Positions 34,594 to 43,020 of a stretch of DNA of 64,000 nucleotides are shown here, in pieces (positions within the stretch are counted from its first letter, which is position 1; every line of letters starts with the position of its first letter). The position numbers and the translations under genes are program-made. Source of the stretch: Clostridia bacterium (GTDB lineage Bacteria > Bacillota > Clostridia > Christensenellales > Borkfalkiaceae); NCBI GenBank assembly GCA_017558825.1, contig JAFYTO010000007.1:1-64000 (forward strand). Reading direction: 5' to 3'. Under the pieces are notes generated by a model, which saw only the letters and a list, made by a program, of their open reading frames with translations, made no database searches and had not been told where the DNA came from.

Positions 34594-35754
34594 ATGAAAG
34601 TTATAACTAATACTAACGTCATTTTGGAAAATGGAATACTTTATGACGGAATAGTTTTAATTGAAAACGGCAAAATTATTGACGTTAATAAAAGGAACGG
34701 CTACGCTATTCCTACTAATGCCGAGGTTTTAGACGGTAAAGGGCTTTACCTTGCACCCGGCTTGATTGATATTCACAACCACGGCTCACAAGAAAGTTTT
34801 TTTACTCAAGACCCCGAAGGTTGCTGTAACCACTTTTTAAAGCACGGTCAAACTTCCGTTTTGCCTACTTTTTATCAAACTCTTACCGCAAAAGAAATGA
34901 TTGACGGTGCTAAAAAGTTAAAAGAGTTTTCTAAAAAAGGGGTTGGGCGCATAATTAAGGGCTTATATATGGAAGGCCCTTATATGATGGCTATGGGTAG
35001 CAACCAAGAACTTTTTAAATGGAACGGCGACATTGAACTTTGTAAATACAAAGAACTTGTTGATAAGCTTGCAAGCTTTGTTAAAATTTGGGCTATAGAC
35101 CCTGCAAGAAAGAATATTGAAGAGTTTATGCGCTACGTTAAAAGCGTAAATAAAAAGGCGATTTTTGCTTTTGGACACTCTTGTGCTACGGCGGAAGACT
35201 GCGAAAAAGTTGCTCCGTTAGGCGTAAAAGTTCAAACGCACCACGGCGATAGCGGTACTGCACCAAAAATTAACCAAGTTAGAAACGGCGCAGGTTGCGA
35301 TGATTTTACTTTGGCAACCGATGATATTTATGCTGAAATTATTTGCGATGAAACGGGCGTACATTTAGCGCCTTATACAATACGCGCGGTAATTAAGGCA
35401 AAAGGCACAAAAAAAATTATTCTTATAACTGACAGTTACCCAAAAACAGGCGATTATAAAAACGATATTACAAAAGGCGTTTTATACGGCACTGACCTTA
35501 ACTACGATTCAAACGGCTTGCTTGCAGGTAGTCACCTTACGCTTGACAATGCTTGTAGAAATATGATAAAGCACACGGGCGTAAAACTTTACGAAGCAAT
35601 TAGATTTGCAACGCTTAACCCTGCAAAACTTATTGGCATTAGTAAAAATTACGGCTCTATTAAAAAAGGAAAAGTTGCGGACCTTATTTTAATTGATAAG
35701 GATATAAACGTAAAAAGCGTATTTTTACAAGGCGAATTAGTAGTTGAAAACTAA
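34594..35754 (+). CDS. NagA-like amidohydrolase (sugar-phosphate deacetylase)
   Basis: 386 residues. Amidohydrolase fold with the features of N-acetylglucosamine-6-phosphate deacetylase: DIHNHGS near residue 60, EGPYM near 128, GHSCAT near 197, QTHHGDSG near 218, and the catalytic Asp in LITDSYP near 287. The late TLNPAKLIGISKNYGSIKKG is typical of the family. With the NagB-like neighbour it implies an acylated amino-sugar phosphate intermediate. Last gene of the operon, 17 bases after the NagB-like gene. Confidence 0.87.
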   Translation: MKVITNTNVILENGILYDGIVLIENGKIIDVNKRNGYAIPTNAEVLDGKGLYLAPGLIDIHNHGSQESFFTQDPEGCCNHFLKHGQTSVLPTFYQTLTAKEMIDGAKKLKEFSKKGVGRIIKGLYMEGPYMMAMGSNQELFKWNGDIELCKYKELVDKLASFVKIWAIDPARKNIEEFMRYVKSVNKKAIFAFGHSCATAEDCEKVAPLGVKVQTHHGDSGTAPKINQVRNGAGCDDFTLATDDIYAEIICDETGVHLAPYTIRAVIKAKGTKKIILITDSYPKTGDYKNDITKGVLYGTDLNYDSNGLLAGSHLTLDNACRNMIKHTGVKLYEAIRFATLNPAKLIGISKNYGSIKKGKVADLILIDKDINVKSVFLQGELVVEN

Positions 35755-35758
35755 ATAA

Positions 35759-35792
35759 TAAATGCTCGGCTTTTGCCGAGCATTTTTTTTAT
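35759..35792. terminator. Terminator of the sugar operon and htpG
   Basis: AATGCTCGGC (35761-35770), TTTT, GCCGAGCATT (35775-35784), then T run; between convergent genes. Confidence 0.9.
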
Positions 35793-35793
35793 T

Positions 35794-37635
35794 TTACTTT
35801 GAAATTAAATCAAAAATAGTATCTACCGTTTCGCTTAAATTGTCAACTTGTAAGCCTGCAATTAAAAGCGCTTGTGAATAAATTACGTTACATAATTTAT
35901 TAAAATCTTCACTGCTCTTTTCTAAATTCTTTAACTTAGCAAAAAGTGGGTGAACTAAATTTACTTCTAAAACCTTGTTTGCCTTAACTTGATTTTGGCT
36001 AGCGTTTAAACTTAAAACCTTTTCCATTTCAAGTGATACTTCGCCTTCGCTTGATAAGCAAACCGCGTGGTTTTTGAGTTTTGTTGTGCCTTTAACTTTA
36101 GTTACTTTATCGCCTAAAACTTCTTTTATTGCACTAATTACCGCCTTATCTTCTTCGGTTACTGCTTCGTCAACGCTTTCGCTTGCAATATCGGTAACGT
36201 TTTTAAATTGCTTTTTATCGTATTCGCCAATAAACTTTAAGGCAAACTCGTCAACGTCGTCACTTAAAAGCAACACGTCAGCCCCGCTTTCAAGTAAGTT
36301 TTCGGCTTGTGGCAAGTTTTTAACCGCGCTTTCAGTTTTACCGCAAACGTAGTAGATATTTTTCCCACTTGCGCTTTCAACGTATTCTTTAAGCGTAATA
36401 AGTTTTTCCTCTTTTAAAGAATAGAACATTAAAAGGTCTTGTAAAAGTTCTTTATTCATACCAAAACTTTGGTAAACGCCAAACTTTAATTGAAGCCCAA
36501 ACGCTTTAAAGAATTCTTCATAACTTGCCCTGTCATTTTTTAAAAGGTCTAAAAGTTCGCTCTTAACCTTTTTTTCTATGCTATTTGCAATGGCTTTAAT
36601 TTGGCGTGTTTGTTGCACCGCTTCACGAGAAATATTAAGCGTAACTTCACTATCAACCAAACCTTTAACAAAACTAAAATGGTCGCCTAAAAGGTCAGAA
36701 CACTTTTCCATAATCATTACGCCGTTAGTATAAAGTTTAAGCCCTTTTTCATAGTTTTTTGAGTAATAATTATAAGGCGCGTTTTTAGGAATAAACAAAA
36801 GCGCTTTAAAGTCAACTGCGCCTTCAACCGACATATGAATAGTTTTAATAGGTTCTTCATTATCGTAAAAAGTTTCTTTATAGAACGCATCGTACTCTTC
36901 TTTTTTAACCTCGCTTTTAGCCTTTTTCCAGATAGGCGTCATTGAGTTTAAAACTTCAGTTTCTTTGTATTCTTCTTGCTTCTTTTCTTCGTTTTGCTTA
37001 TATTTTGTAACTTCCGCTTTAATCGGATATCTTATATAATCACTATACTTTTTAACAAGGTTTCTAATGGTGTATTCTTCTAAATAAGTATCAAAATTAT
37101 CACTTTCAGTATTCTCTTTTAAATATAAGGTAATTTGCGTGCCGTTTGACTCTTTTGTTGCAGGCAAAATTTCATAACCGCTTGCACCGTTTGAAACCCA
37201 AACGCTTGCCTCGCTTGCGCCATACGCTTTTGACAATACTTCCACCTTTTTAGCAACCATAAACGCAGAGTAAAAACCAACGCCGAATTGACCTATTATG
37301 TTTATATCTTGCTCTTTTAACTTTTCATCCGCCTTAAAATCAAGAGAGCCGGATTTTGCAATAGTTCCAAGGTTAGTTTCAAGCTCGCTTGCGCTCATAC
37401 CAATACCGTTATCGCTTATTGTAAGAGTGCGGTTTTGTTTGTCTAGCTTAATTTCAATATAAAAATCATTGCGGGTTAAACCTGAAATATTGTCTGTTAA
37501 AGACTTATAATAAAGTTTATCAATAGCGTCTGAACAGTTTGATAAAAGTTCCCTTAAAAATATCTCTTTATTGGTGTAAATTGAGTTAATCATTAAATCA
37601 AGCACACGTTGTGATTCTGTTTTAAATTTTTTCAT
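35794..37635 (-). CDS. htpG: Chaperone HtpG (Hsp90)
   Basis: 613 residues from the ATG at 37635, which has AAGGAG upstream; a longer frame to 37668 runs into the CIRCE element. Hsp90 N-terminal ATPase with IYTNKEIFLRELLSNCSDAID, DNGIGMSASE and GQFGVGFYSAFMVA, then middle and C-terminal dimer domains. Helps folding under stress. Preceded by a perfect CIRCE site, so HrcA control is likely. Confidence 0.96.
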   Translation of the reverse strand: MKKFKTESQRVLDLMINSIYTNKEIFLRELLSNCSDAIDKLYYKSLTDNISGLTRNDFYIEIKLDKQNRTLTISDNGIGMSASELETNLGTIAKSGSLDFKADEKLKEQDINIIGQFGVGFYSAFMVAKKVEVLSKAYGASEASVWVSNGASGYEILPATKESNGTQITLYLKENTESDNFDTYLEEYTIRNLVKKYSDYIRYPIKAEVTKYKQNEEKKQEEYKETEVLNSMTPIWKKAKSEVKKEEYDAFYKETFYDNEEPIKTIHMSVEGAVDFKALLFIPKNAPYNYYSKNYEKGLKLYTNGVMIMEKCSDLLGDHFSFVKGLVDSEVTLNISREAVQQTRQIKAIANSIEKKVKSELLDLLKNDRASYEEFFKAFGLQLKFGVYQSFGMNKELLQDLLMFYSLKEEKLITLKEYVESASGKNIYYVCGKTESAVKNLPQAENLLESGADVLLLSDDVDEFALKFIGEYDKKQFKNVTDIASESVDEAVTEEDKAVISAIKEVLGDKVTKVKGTTKLKNHAVCLSSEGEVSLEMEKVLSLNASQNQVKANKVLEVNLVHPLFAKLKNLEKSSEDFNKLCNVIYSQALLIAGLQVDNLSETVDTIFDLISK

Positions 37636-37661
37636 AACTAAGCTCCTTAATAATTGCAATT

Positions 37662-37688
37662 TTAGCACTCTACCATTTAGAGTGCTAA
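37662..37688. promoter_or_regulatory. CIRCE element (HrcA operator)
   Basis: TTAGCACTC (37662-37670), nine bases, GAGTGCTAA (37680-37688): exact match to the consensus. Located just downstream of the htpG -10 box. Confidence 0.96.
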
Positions 37689-37691
37689 TTC

Positions 37692-37720
37692 ATTATAACT
37701 CTATTAAATTTAAAAATCAA
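37692..37720 (-). promoter_or_regulatory. htpG promoter
   Basis: TTGATT (37715-37720), 17 bases, TATAAT (37692-37697), directly upstream of CIRCE. Confidence 0.8.
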
Positions 37721-37753
37721 GGGGTTTTGCTAATTTTTTTGCGGAAATTTGCA

Positions 37754-37786
37754 AAAAAATAAAGCGAAGTATTTAAACTTCGCTTT
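37754..37786 (-). terminator. Terminator after rpmF
   Basis: AAAGCGAAG and CTTCGCTTT form a 9-bp stem (37761-37786) followed by ATTTTTTT on the minus strand. Confidence 0.85.
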
Positions 37787-37795
37787 ATGATTTAA

Positions 37796-37987
37796 TTAGT
37801 CTTTATTTTCAGCCATTACAATAACTTGCTTGCCGTCATAGTAACCGCATTTAGCGCAAACTCTATGTGATTGTTTTTGCGCGTGGCATTGTGGGCATTC
37901 AACTAAAGTTGGAACTTTAACTTTGTAGTTGCTTGCAAATCTTTTTGCGCCTCTTGACTTGGAAACTTTACTCTTTGGAACTGCCAT
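37796..37987 (-). CDS. rpmF: Ribosomal protein bL32
   Basis: 63 residues. MAVPKSKVSKSRGAKRFA start, and a zinc ribbon with CPQC and CAKC. Component of the large ribosomal subunit. RBS GAGGTG. Follows the DUF177 gene by 17 bases, the common bacterial pairing. Confidence 0.97.
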   Translation of the reverse strand: MAVPKSKVSKSRGAKRFASNYKVKVPTLVECPQCHAQKQSHRVCAKCGYYDGKQVIVMAENKD

Positions 37988-38004
37988 TTTTAAACACCTC
38001 TCTT

Positions 38005-38448
38005 TTAAATCTTACAATTACAATCTTCTAAATTAAGATTGCAACCACATTTTGGGCACAAGCCCTTGCAATTATCTTTACAATAAATTACAGTTGGTGC
38101 ATCGGTAACAATTTTTTCATTAACAGCATCTGTTAAATCTACAATACCACGTTTATACAAATAATCATTTTCTTCAGGATTGTTTAAAACGTACCTAACG
38201 CTTAAATCGGTTGAAAATTCATAAACTGCTTGTTCAACACACCTTGCACATCTACCAACAATAGTGCAACTGACAGTGCCGTCAACGTACACGCTACTGT
38301 CGTGAAGTTCTACTGTAACGCTTACGCTTATTGGGCCGTCAATAACGGAGTCGTCAACCAAAAGTAAATTTTCGCTTGCCGTATATAAAAAGGCAAAATC
38401 CGCTTCAAGTTTACCACTGTATTTTAATTTATTTACATCAATTATCAT
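38005..38448 (-). CDS. DUF177/YceD family protein
   Basis: 147 residues. Matches the family upstream of rpmF in most bacteria, with the core CARCVEQAVYEF near residue 70 and a C-terminal CKGLCPKCGCNLN. Linked to 23S rRNA accumulation in some bacteria. Its own promoter starts the DUF177-rpmF operon. Confidence 0.92.
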   Translation of the reverse strand: MIIDVNKLKYSGKLEADFAFLYTASENLLLVDDSVIDGPISVSVTVELHDSSVYVDGTVSCTIVGRCARCVEQAVYEFSTDLSVRYVLNNPEENDYLYKRGIVDLTDAVNEKIVTDAPTVIYCKDNCKGLCPKCGCNLNLEDCNCKI

Positions 38449-38462
38449 TATATTGCTTACAA

Positions 38463-38491
38463 ATTATATAATATTTGTTTTAACTTGTCAA
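38463..38491 (-). promoter_or_regulatory. Promoter of DUF177-rpmF
   Basis: TTGACA (38486-38491), 17 bases, TATAAT (38463-38468). Confidence 0.85.
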
Positions 38492-38537
38492 CTTTATTAA
38501 AGGAATAAAAGCAATTTGTTTTGCCTTTTTTACCTTT

Positions 38538-39740
38538 TTATTTAGCAAAAGCAACGGCTAAAGTATCTCTTGCAATAACAAGTTCTTCGTTTGTAGGAAT
38601 AACTAAAACTTTTACTTTTGAACCAGCTTTACTAATATCTCTTATTTTACCGTTGTTTGATTGAGCGTTTAACTCTTCATCAATTTCAACGCCTAAATAA
38701 CCTAAATCTTTGCAAACTTCTTTTCTAATAGTCTTGTCGTTTTCGCCAACGCCTGCAGTAAATACTAAGCAGTCAATACCACCCATAACGGCAGAATATG
38801 AACCAACGTATTTTTTAACGCTATAAGCAAAAATATCAAGTGCTAATTGAGCCCTATGGTTACCTTCGCTTGAAGCTGCTGATAAATCTCTAAAGTCGCT
38901 AGAAACGCCTGAAACACCAAGTACGCCAGACTTTTTATTGCAGTAGTTAATAGCGCTAGCAATATCACAATCAAGCTTCTTCATTAAAAATTCAATGATA
39001 GCAGGGTCCAAATCACCACATCTTGTTCCCATTGGAACACCGCCAAGTGGAGTGAAGCTCATGCTTGTATCCATACACTTACCGTCTTTAACAGCGCTAA
39101 TAGAAGAACCGTTGCCTAAGTGGCAAGTTACAATTTTACTGTTTTTACCTTCTAAACCAAGGTATTTAATAGCTTCGCTTGAAACGAATCTATGGCTTGT
39201 GCCGTGGAAGCCGTATCTTCTAATTTTGTAGTTTTCATAAGCTTCGTATGGAATACCAAAAATGTAAGCTTCTTCAGGCATAGTGTTATGGAAAGTTGTA
39301 TCAAATACGCCAACCATTGGAGTGTTAGGCATAACTTGCTTGCACGCTTTAACGCCCGCAATATTTGCAGGTTGGTGAAGAGGAGCAAATTCAGTAAGTG
39401 ATAAACATTTTTCAATGTTTTCATCAGTCATTAAAATAGGACCGCTGAACACTTCGCCACTATGAACTATTCTATGGCCTACCGCACTAATTTCATCCAT
39501 TGAATTTAAAACGCCGTATTCTTTGCTAACAAGCGCGTCTAATACGAGTTTGATTGCTTCTTGGTGAGTTGGCATATCTTGGTTAATAACCGTTTCTTTG
39601 CCGTTTGCTTTATGTTTTAAAACGGATTTGTCAATACCAATACGTTCGCAAAGACCTTTTGCAATAACGCCTTCCGTTTCCATATCAATAAGTTGATATT
39701 TAAGTGATGAACTACCTGCATTTATAACTAAAACTTTCAT
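38538..39740 (-). CDS. ackA: Acetate kinase
   Basis: 400 residues, full length. VLVINAGSSSLKYQLIDM start, active-site region GHRIVHSGE near residue 90, HLGNGSS near 207 and GGVPMGTRCGDLDP near 233. Makes ATP from acetyl phosphate during fermentation. RBS AAAGGAG. Follows pta by 18 bases, the standard acetate-forming pair. Confidence 0.97.
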   Translation of the reverse strand: MKVLVINAGSSSLKYQLIDMETEGVIAKGLCERIGIDKSVLKHKANGKETVINQDMPTHQEAIKLVLDALVSKEYGVLNSMDEISAVGHRIVHSGEVFSGPILMTDENIEKCLSLTEFAPLHQPANIAGVKACKQVMPNTPMVGVFDTTFHNTMPEEAYIFGIPYEAYENYKIRRYGFHGTSHRFVSSEAIKYLGLEGKNSKIVTCHLGNGSSISAVKDGKCMDTSMSFTPLGGVPMGTRCGDLDPAIIEFLMKKLDCDIASAINYCNKKSGVLGVSGVSSDFRDLSAASSEGNHRAQLALDIFAYSVKKYVGSYSAVMGGIDCLVFTAGVGENDKTIRKEVCKDLGYLGVEIDEELNAQSNNGKIRDISKAGSKVKVLVIPTNEELVIARDTLAVAFAK

Positions 39741-39758
39741 AGTAACTCCTTTTTATTC

Positions 39759-40787
39759 TTAATTTTGAGTTTGTAAAGCAGTAATAGCAACTGCTGCAAC
39801 TATATCTTCAACACCGCATCCGCGTGATAAGTCATTAATAGGTTTTGCTAAGCCTTGGCAAAGAGGGCCAACCGCTTGGAAACCGCCTAATCTTTCAGTG
39901 TTTTTGTAGTTGCTGTTACCAGTGTCAAGGTCAGGGAAAATCATAACGTTTGCGTGGCCTGCAACCGTAGAATTAGGCGCTTTTGATTTAGCAACTTCAG
40001 GAACGATAGCAGCGTCAAATTGAAGTTCGCCGTCAGCATTATATTCTGGGGCAAGTTCTTTAAAGAAGTTAACTGCATCAACAACCTTTGTTACGTCAGG
40101 GTGTTTTGCGCTACCTTTTGTTGAGTGAGAAATGAATGCAATTCTTGGTTCTAAACCCGCAATAACTTTTGCACTCTTTGCTGAAGATAAAGCAATGTAA
40201 GCAAGCTCTTCACTTGTTGGGTTTTGAACAAGACCGCTGTCTGCATAAATATAGCAACCATCTTCACAATATTTGTTGCCACAAGGTGGAGCAATCATTA
40301 AAAAGTATGCTGAAACCATTTTTTCGCCTGGGGCTGTTTTAATTACTTGAAGTCCTGGCCTTAAAGTGTTTGCAGTAGAGTGGCAAGCACCGGAAACCAT
40401 ACCGTCAACGTCACCAAGTTTAAGCATTAACGCACCGTACATAGTAAAGTCTTTTAATATGTAATTTTTAGCATCTTCAACAGTTGGGTATTCATCTAAA
40501 CCCGTTTTCTTGTTGATTTTGCCCTTTCTTAAATCAAATAAAAGTTGAGCGTATTCGCCCGTCTTTTCATAAGTAGCTGGGTCTATAACCGTAACGCCTG
40601 TAAGGTCAACGCCTGGGTTATTTGCTAAAATATCACTTTCCTTTCCAAGTAAAACTACTTTGGAAACGTTTTCTTTAACAGTTTTAACGGCTGCTTCTAC
40701 AACACGCTTGTCCTCTGCTTCAGGTAAAACGATAGTTTTGTTGAGTATTGACGCTCTATTTTTAATATCTTGTAAAATATCTTTCAT
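39759..40787 (-). CDS. pta: Phosphate acetyltransferase
   Basis: 342 residues, the short single-domain form typical of Clostridia. Contains VSGACHSTANTLRPGLQ and the C-terminal GPLCQGLAKPINDLSRGC. Converts acetyl-CoA and phosphate to acetyl phosphate, feeding ackA. Preceded by AAAGGGAG. Confidence 0.97.
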   Translation of the reverse strand: MKDILQDIKNRASILNKTIVLPEAEDKRVVEAAVKTVKENVSKVVLLGKESDILANNPGVDLTGVTVIDPATYEKTGEYAQLLFDLRKGKINKKTGLDEYPTVEDAKNYILKDFTMYGALMLKLGDVDGMVSGACHSTANTLRPGLQVIKTAPGEKMVSAYFLMIAPPCGNKYCEDGCYIYADSGLVQNPTSEELAYIALSSAKSAKVIAGLEPRIAFISHSTKGSAKHPDVTKVVDAVNFFKELAPEYNADGELQFDAAIVPEVAKSKAPNSTVAGHANVMIFPDLDTGNSNYKNTERLGGFQAVGPLCQGLAKPINDLSRGCGVEDIVAAVAITALQTQN

Positions 40788-40837
40788 AAAACACTCCCTT
40801 TAATTGCTTTATTATTTTTTAAATTTGTAGTATTATA

Positions 40838-40893
40838 TAACTGTATCAGTTAAAACCACCTATTATTATATACCAATATTTTATAAAAGTAAA
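40838..40893 (-). promoter_or_regulatory. pta-ackA promoter region with a palindrome
   Basis: TTTACT (40888-40893), 17 bases, TATAAT (40865-40870). A 15-base palindrome TAACTGATACAGTTA at 40838-40852 sits near the transcription start, with a second TATAAT at 40832-40837 directly after it. The palindrome does not match the Rex, CcpA or CodY consensus; its binder is unknown. Confidence 0.55.
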
Positions 40894-40921
40894 TAGATAA
40901 TAAGGCGATAAGGAGATAATT

Positions 40922-42088
40922 TTGAAAATTTGTTTTGCTATTTGCGAATATAATCCTTTTCACAACGGGCATTTAAAACATATTGAATACATTAAGCAAA
41001 ATTTAGGGGCGGACGCGATAGTAGTTATTTTAAGCGGTAACTTTACCGAGCGTGGCGATATTGCCGTTTTAGATAAATACACAAGGGCAACTCACGCAAT
41101 AAAAGCTGGCGCGGATATGGTTATTGAACTTCCCGCAGTTTTTGCAACCGCTAATGCCGAAATTTTTGCAAAAGGCGCGGTTAAGCTTATAAACGCAGTA
41201 GAGTGTGAAAAGGCGCTTTGCTTTGGTACGGAAAGCGGAGATATTAAAGAAATTATAACTGCAAGCAATTTAAGTTTAAACGAAAGTGAAGAGTTTAAAC
41301 GTGAACTTTTAAAACAACTTAAAAGCGGTGTGTCTTATGCAAAAGCGCGCGCAACTACTATTGAAAAAGTTGAGGGTTTAAATAAGAAAATTATTTCTAC
41401 CCCAAACAATATTTTGGCAATAGAATATGTAAAAGCAATTAAGCAATGCGATAGCGATATAGAAGTTTACACTCTTAAAAGGCAAGGCGGTGCGTTTAAT
41501 AGTAGCGAACTTTGTGAGGGCGCATCTTCCGCTCTTGCAATTAGAACTGCTATTGAAAACGGCAATATCAAAGATATTGAAAGTAGTGTTCCGCCTTTTG
41601 TTTATAGCGATTTGCCAACGCATTTGCCAAGTGTTAACGAATTGGTTTTACAAAGCGTTTTAAACGCTAAAATTGACTTTTTAAGCGCCGTTCAAGACTG
41701 TACCGAGGGTTTAGAAAACGCCGTTAAAAAACACGCCAAAACAGCTTTGACGCTCGATGAACTTGTTAAAAAAATTAAGAGTAAGCGCTATACCGAAACA
41801 CGCATTAAACGCATTTTAATAAACTGCCTACTCGGCATAGATAAACACCTTATTAAAGACTCGTTAAATAGCGACCTTTACTTTAAAGTTTTGGCAATAA
41901 ACAGTAGTAAGCTTGACCTTTTGAAAGTATTGTCAAATAGCGCCTACCCACTTATTACGCGCAAAGGCGATGAGATTAATTTAACCGCCACCGCACTTAA
42001 ATGCTTTGAAAAGGATTGCTACGCAAATAGCGTATATCAAATAGCAACAAGAACAAAACTTAACGATTATGAAATGAAAAAAGTGTAA
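40922..42088 (+). CDS. tmcAL: tRNA(Met) cytidine acetate ligase
   Basis: 388 residues. Starts at TTG with AAGGAG six bases upstream, and the sequence MKICFAICEYNPFHNGHLKH matches the family N-terminus with no other start possible nearby. The nucleotidyltransferase HxGH is HNGH at residues 15-18; LSGNFTERG follows. It activates acetate with ATP to make ac4C at C34 of elongator tRNA-Met. Divergent from pta, and acetate metabolism links them loosely. Confidence 0.92.
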   Translation: MKICFAICEYNPFHNGHLKHIEYIKQNLGADAIVVILSGNFTERGDIAVLDKYTRATHAIKAGADMVIELPAVFATANAEIFAKGAVKLINAVECEKALCFGTESGDIKEIITASNLSLNESEEFKRELLKQLKSGVSYAKARATTIEKVEGLNKKIISTPNNILAIEYVKAIKQCDSDIEVYTLKRQGGAFNSSELCEGASSALAIRTAIENGNIKDIESSVPPFVYSDLPTHLPSVNELVLQSVLNAKIDFLSAVQDCTEGLENAVKKHAKTALTLDELVKKIKSKRYTETRIKRILINCLLGIDKHLIKDSLNSDLYFKVLAINSSKLDLLKVLSNSAYPLITRKGDEINLTATALKCFEKDCYANSVYQIATRTKLNDYEMKKV

Positions 42089-42092
42089 CCGT

Positions 42093-42268
42093 TTAGCGTG
42101 TTCTCCGTTAAGGATAACACGCTAAAATTATGATTGCCCTTACGGGCAAGTTATAATATGCTTTGCATAGTTATGGTTGGCTACGCCAAGTTTGGAATTA
42201 AATAGGCAATAATATCATAACATTTGCTTAGCAAATTCATAACGGTAAGCGAAAGCGAACCTCATAAC
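42093..42268. repeat. Hairpin array with GTTATGA/TCATAAC separators
   Basis: Palindromes of different sequence: TTAGCGTGTT/AACACGCTAA (42093-42125), TTGCCC/GGGCAA (42134-42149), TATGC/GCATA (42157-42169), TTGGC/GCCAA (42177-42189), ATTTGC/GCAAAT (42222-42236). They are separated by variants of GTTAT(A/G) on the left side and by TCATAAC at 42215, 42237 and 42262 on the right. The separator orientation flips in the middle, as in the array at 22058-22185. No gene in this interval. Confidence 0.7.
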
Positions 42269-42290
42269 TCTAAACTAAAAACCCCACTAA

Positions 42291-42325
42291 AAAAGTGTAA
42301 CCAAAACGGCTACACTTTTCTTTTT
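42291..42325. terminator. Bidirectional terminator
   Basis: AAAAGTGTA-A-CC and GG-C-TACACTTTT (42291-42319), then CTTTTTT. Nearly identical to the terminator at 42979, so the XRE pair is bracketed by twin terminators. Confidence 0.8.
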
Positions 42326-42355
42326 TAATTGCAAGCGTGGTTACAAAAAACACAC

Positions 42356-42586
42356 CTATTTTACGTCAAAAATTTCTTCATAAGAAACTTTTAATATATT
42401 CTTTATATATATAATTTCATCGGGATAAAGGTGGCGTTGCCCTACTTCAATTTTTGCAAGAGCACTACGTGTAATATTGCAACCAAGTAACTGCAATTTA
42501 GTAGCAAGTGCATCTTGTGTAATGTTTGCCCTTTCCCTTAACTTACGAATATTATTCCCTACTTCCGTTTCAATTATATTATTCAA
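42356..42586 (-). CDS. XRE-family helix-turn-helix regulator
   Basis: 76 residues. Starts with TTG at 42586; GGAG lies eight bases upstream and no ATG fits. HTH over NITQDALATKLQLLGCNITR with a long loop between the helices, as in the family of short clostridial repressors. The C-terminal EIIYIKNILKVSYEEIF is typical of the XRE tail. Divergent from a small gene, with two 22-bp operators between. Confidence 0.85.
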   Translation of the reverse strand: MNNIIETEVGNNIRKLRERANITQDALATKLQLLGCNITRSALAKIEVGQRHLYPDEIIYIKNILKVSYEEIFDVK

Positions 42587-42590
42587 AATA

Positions 42591-42612
42591 TTTACTCCTA
42601 TATAAGTGCAAT
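42591..42612. promoter_or_regulatory. Operator copy 1 of the XRE pair
   Basis: 22 bases with core CTCCTATATA; matches copy 2 at 42649-42670 in 19 of 22 positions. Overlaps the RBS of the XRE gene, so binding would shut off its own expression. Confidence 0.6.
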
Positions 42613-42648
42613 TTCCTTGACATTATTATAGCAGTATTGTATTATAAT

Positions 42649-42670
42649 ATTGCTCCTATATAGGTGCAAT
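42649..42670. promoter_or_regulatory. Operator copy 2 of the XRE pair
   Basis: Palindrome of 22 bases, arms ATTGC-CCTAT and ATAGG-GCAAT, only one base pair not complementary. Lies 23 bases before the ATG of the small plus-strand gene. Confidence 0.7.
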
Positions 42671-42692
42671 TATAAAAAAATAAGGAGAAATT

Positions 42693-42968
42693 ATGAAAAA
42701 ATATTCTGCTATAAAGGAAATGTATTATGGAAATCGTGGAACGCACGATACAATCAGACTTAAAAATGCCGAAACCTTGATTTTAAAGGTCATTACCGAA
42801 AATGAAGATATACTATTAAAAAAGTTGAGCCAAAAACCTGAAATTTTAGAAATTTATAAAAAATTAGACGGCGCTATTAGCGAACTTCATTTAATAGAAA
42901 ACAAACACTATTATATTGAAGGGTTTAAATTCGGTTTTTTAATGGCTATGGACGTTTTTGATATATAA
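42693..42968 (+). CDS. Small protein, DUF6809-like
   Basis: 91 residues with AAGGAG before the ATG. Resembles the DUF6809 family, as far as I can recall it, by YYGNRG near the start and the C-terminal YYIEGFKFGFLMAMDVF. Function unknown; all-helical by pattern. Probably controlled by the divergent XRE repressor through the operators at 42591 and 42649. Confidence 0.65.
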   Translation: MKKYSAIKEMYYGNRGTHDTIRLKNAETLILKVITENEDILLKKLSQKPEILEIYKKLDGAISELHLIENKHYYIEGFKFGFLMAMDVFDI

Positions 42969-42978
42969 ATTTAAACAC

Positions 42979-43013
42979 TAAAAAAGTGTAACCTTACGGC
43001 TACACTTTATTTT
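42979..43013 (+). terminator. Terminator after the DUF6809-like gene
   Basis: AAAGTGTA-A-CC, loop TTAC, GG-C-TACACTTT (42981-43006), then a T-rich tail. Confidence 0.8.
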
Positions 43014-43020
43014 TTATATT

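Noticed and set aside
40838..40852. Rex or CcpA site at pta
   Set aside because: The palindrome TAACTGATACAGTTA does not fit the TTGTGAA..TTCACAA or TGAAARCGYTTTCA patterns.
42079..42090. Third copy of the AAAGTGTAACC terminator
   Set aside because: This is the tmcAL 3' end; it lacks the complementary arm.
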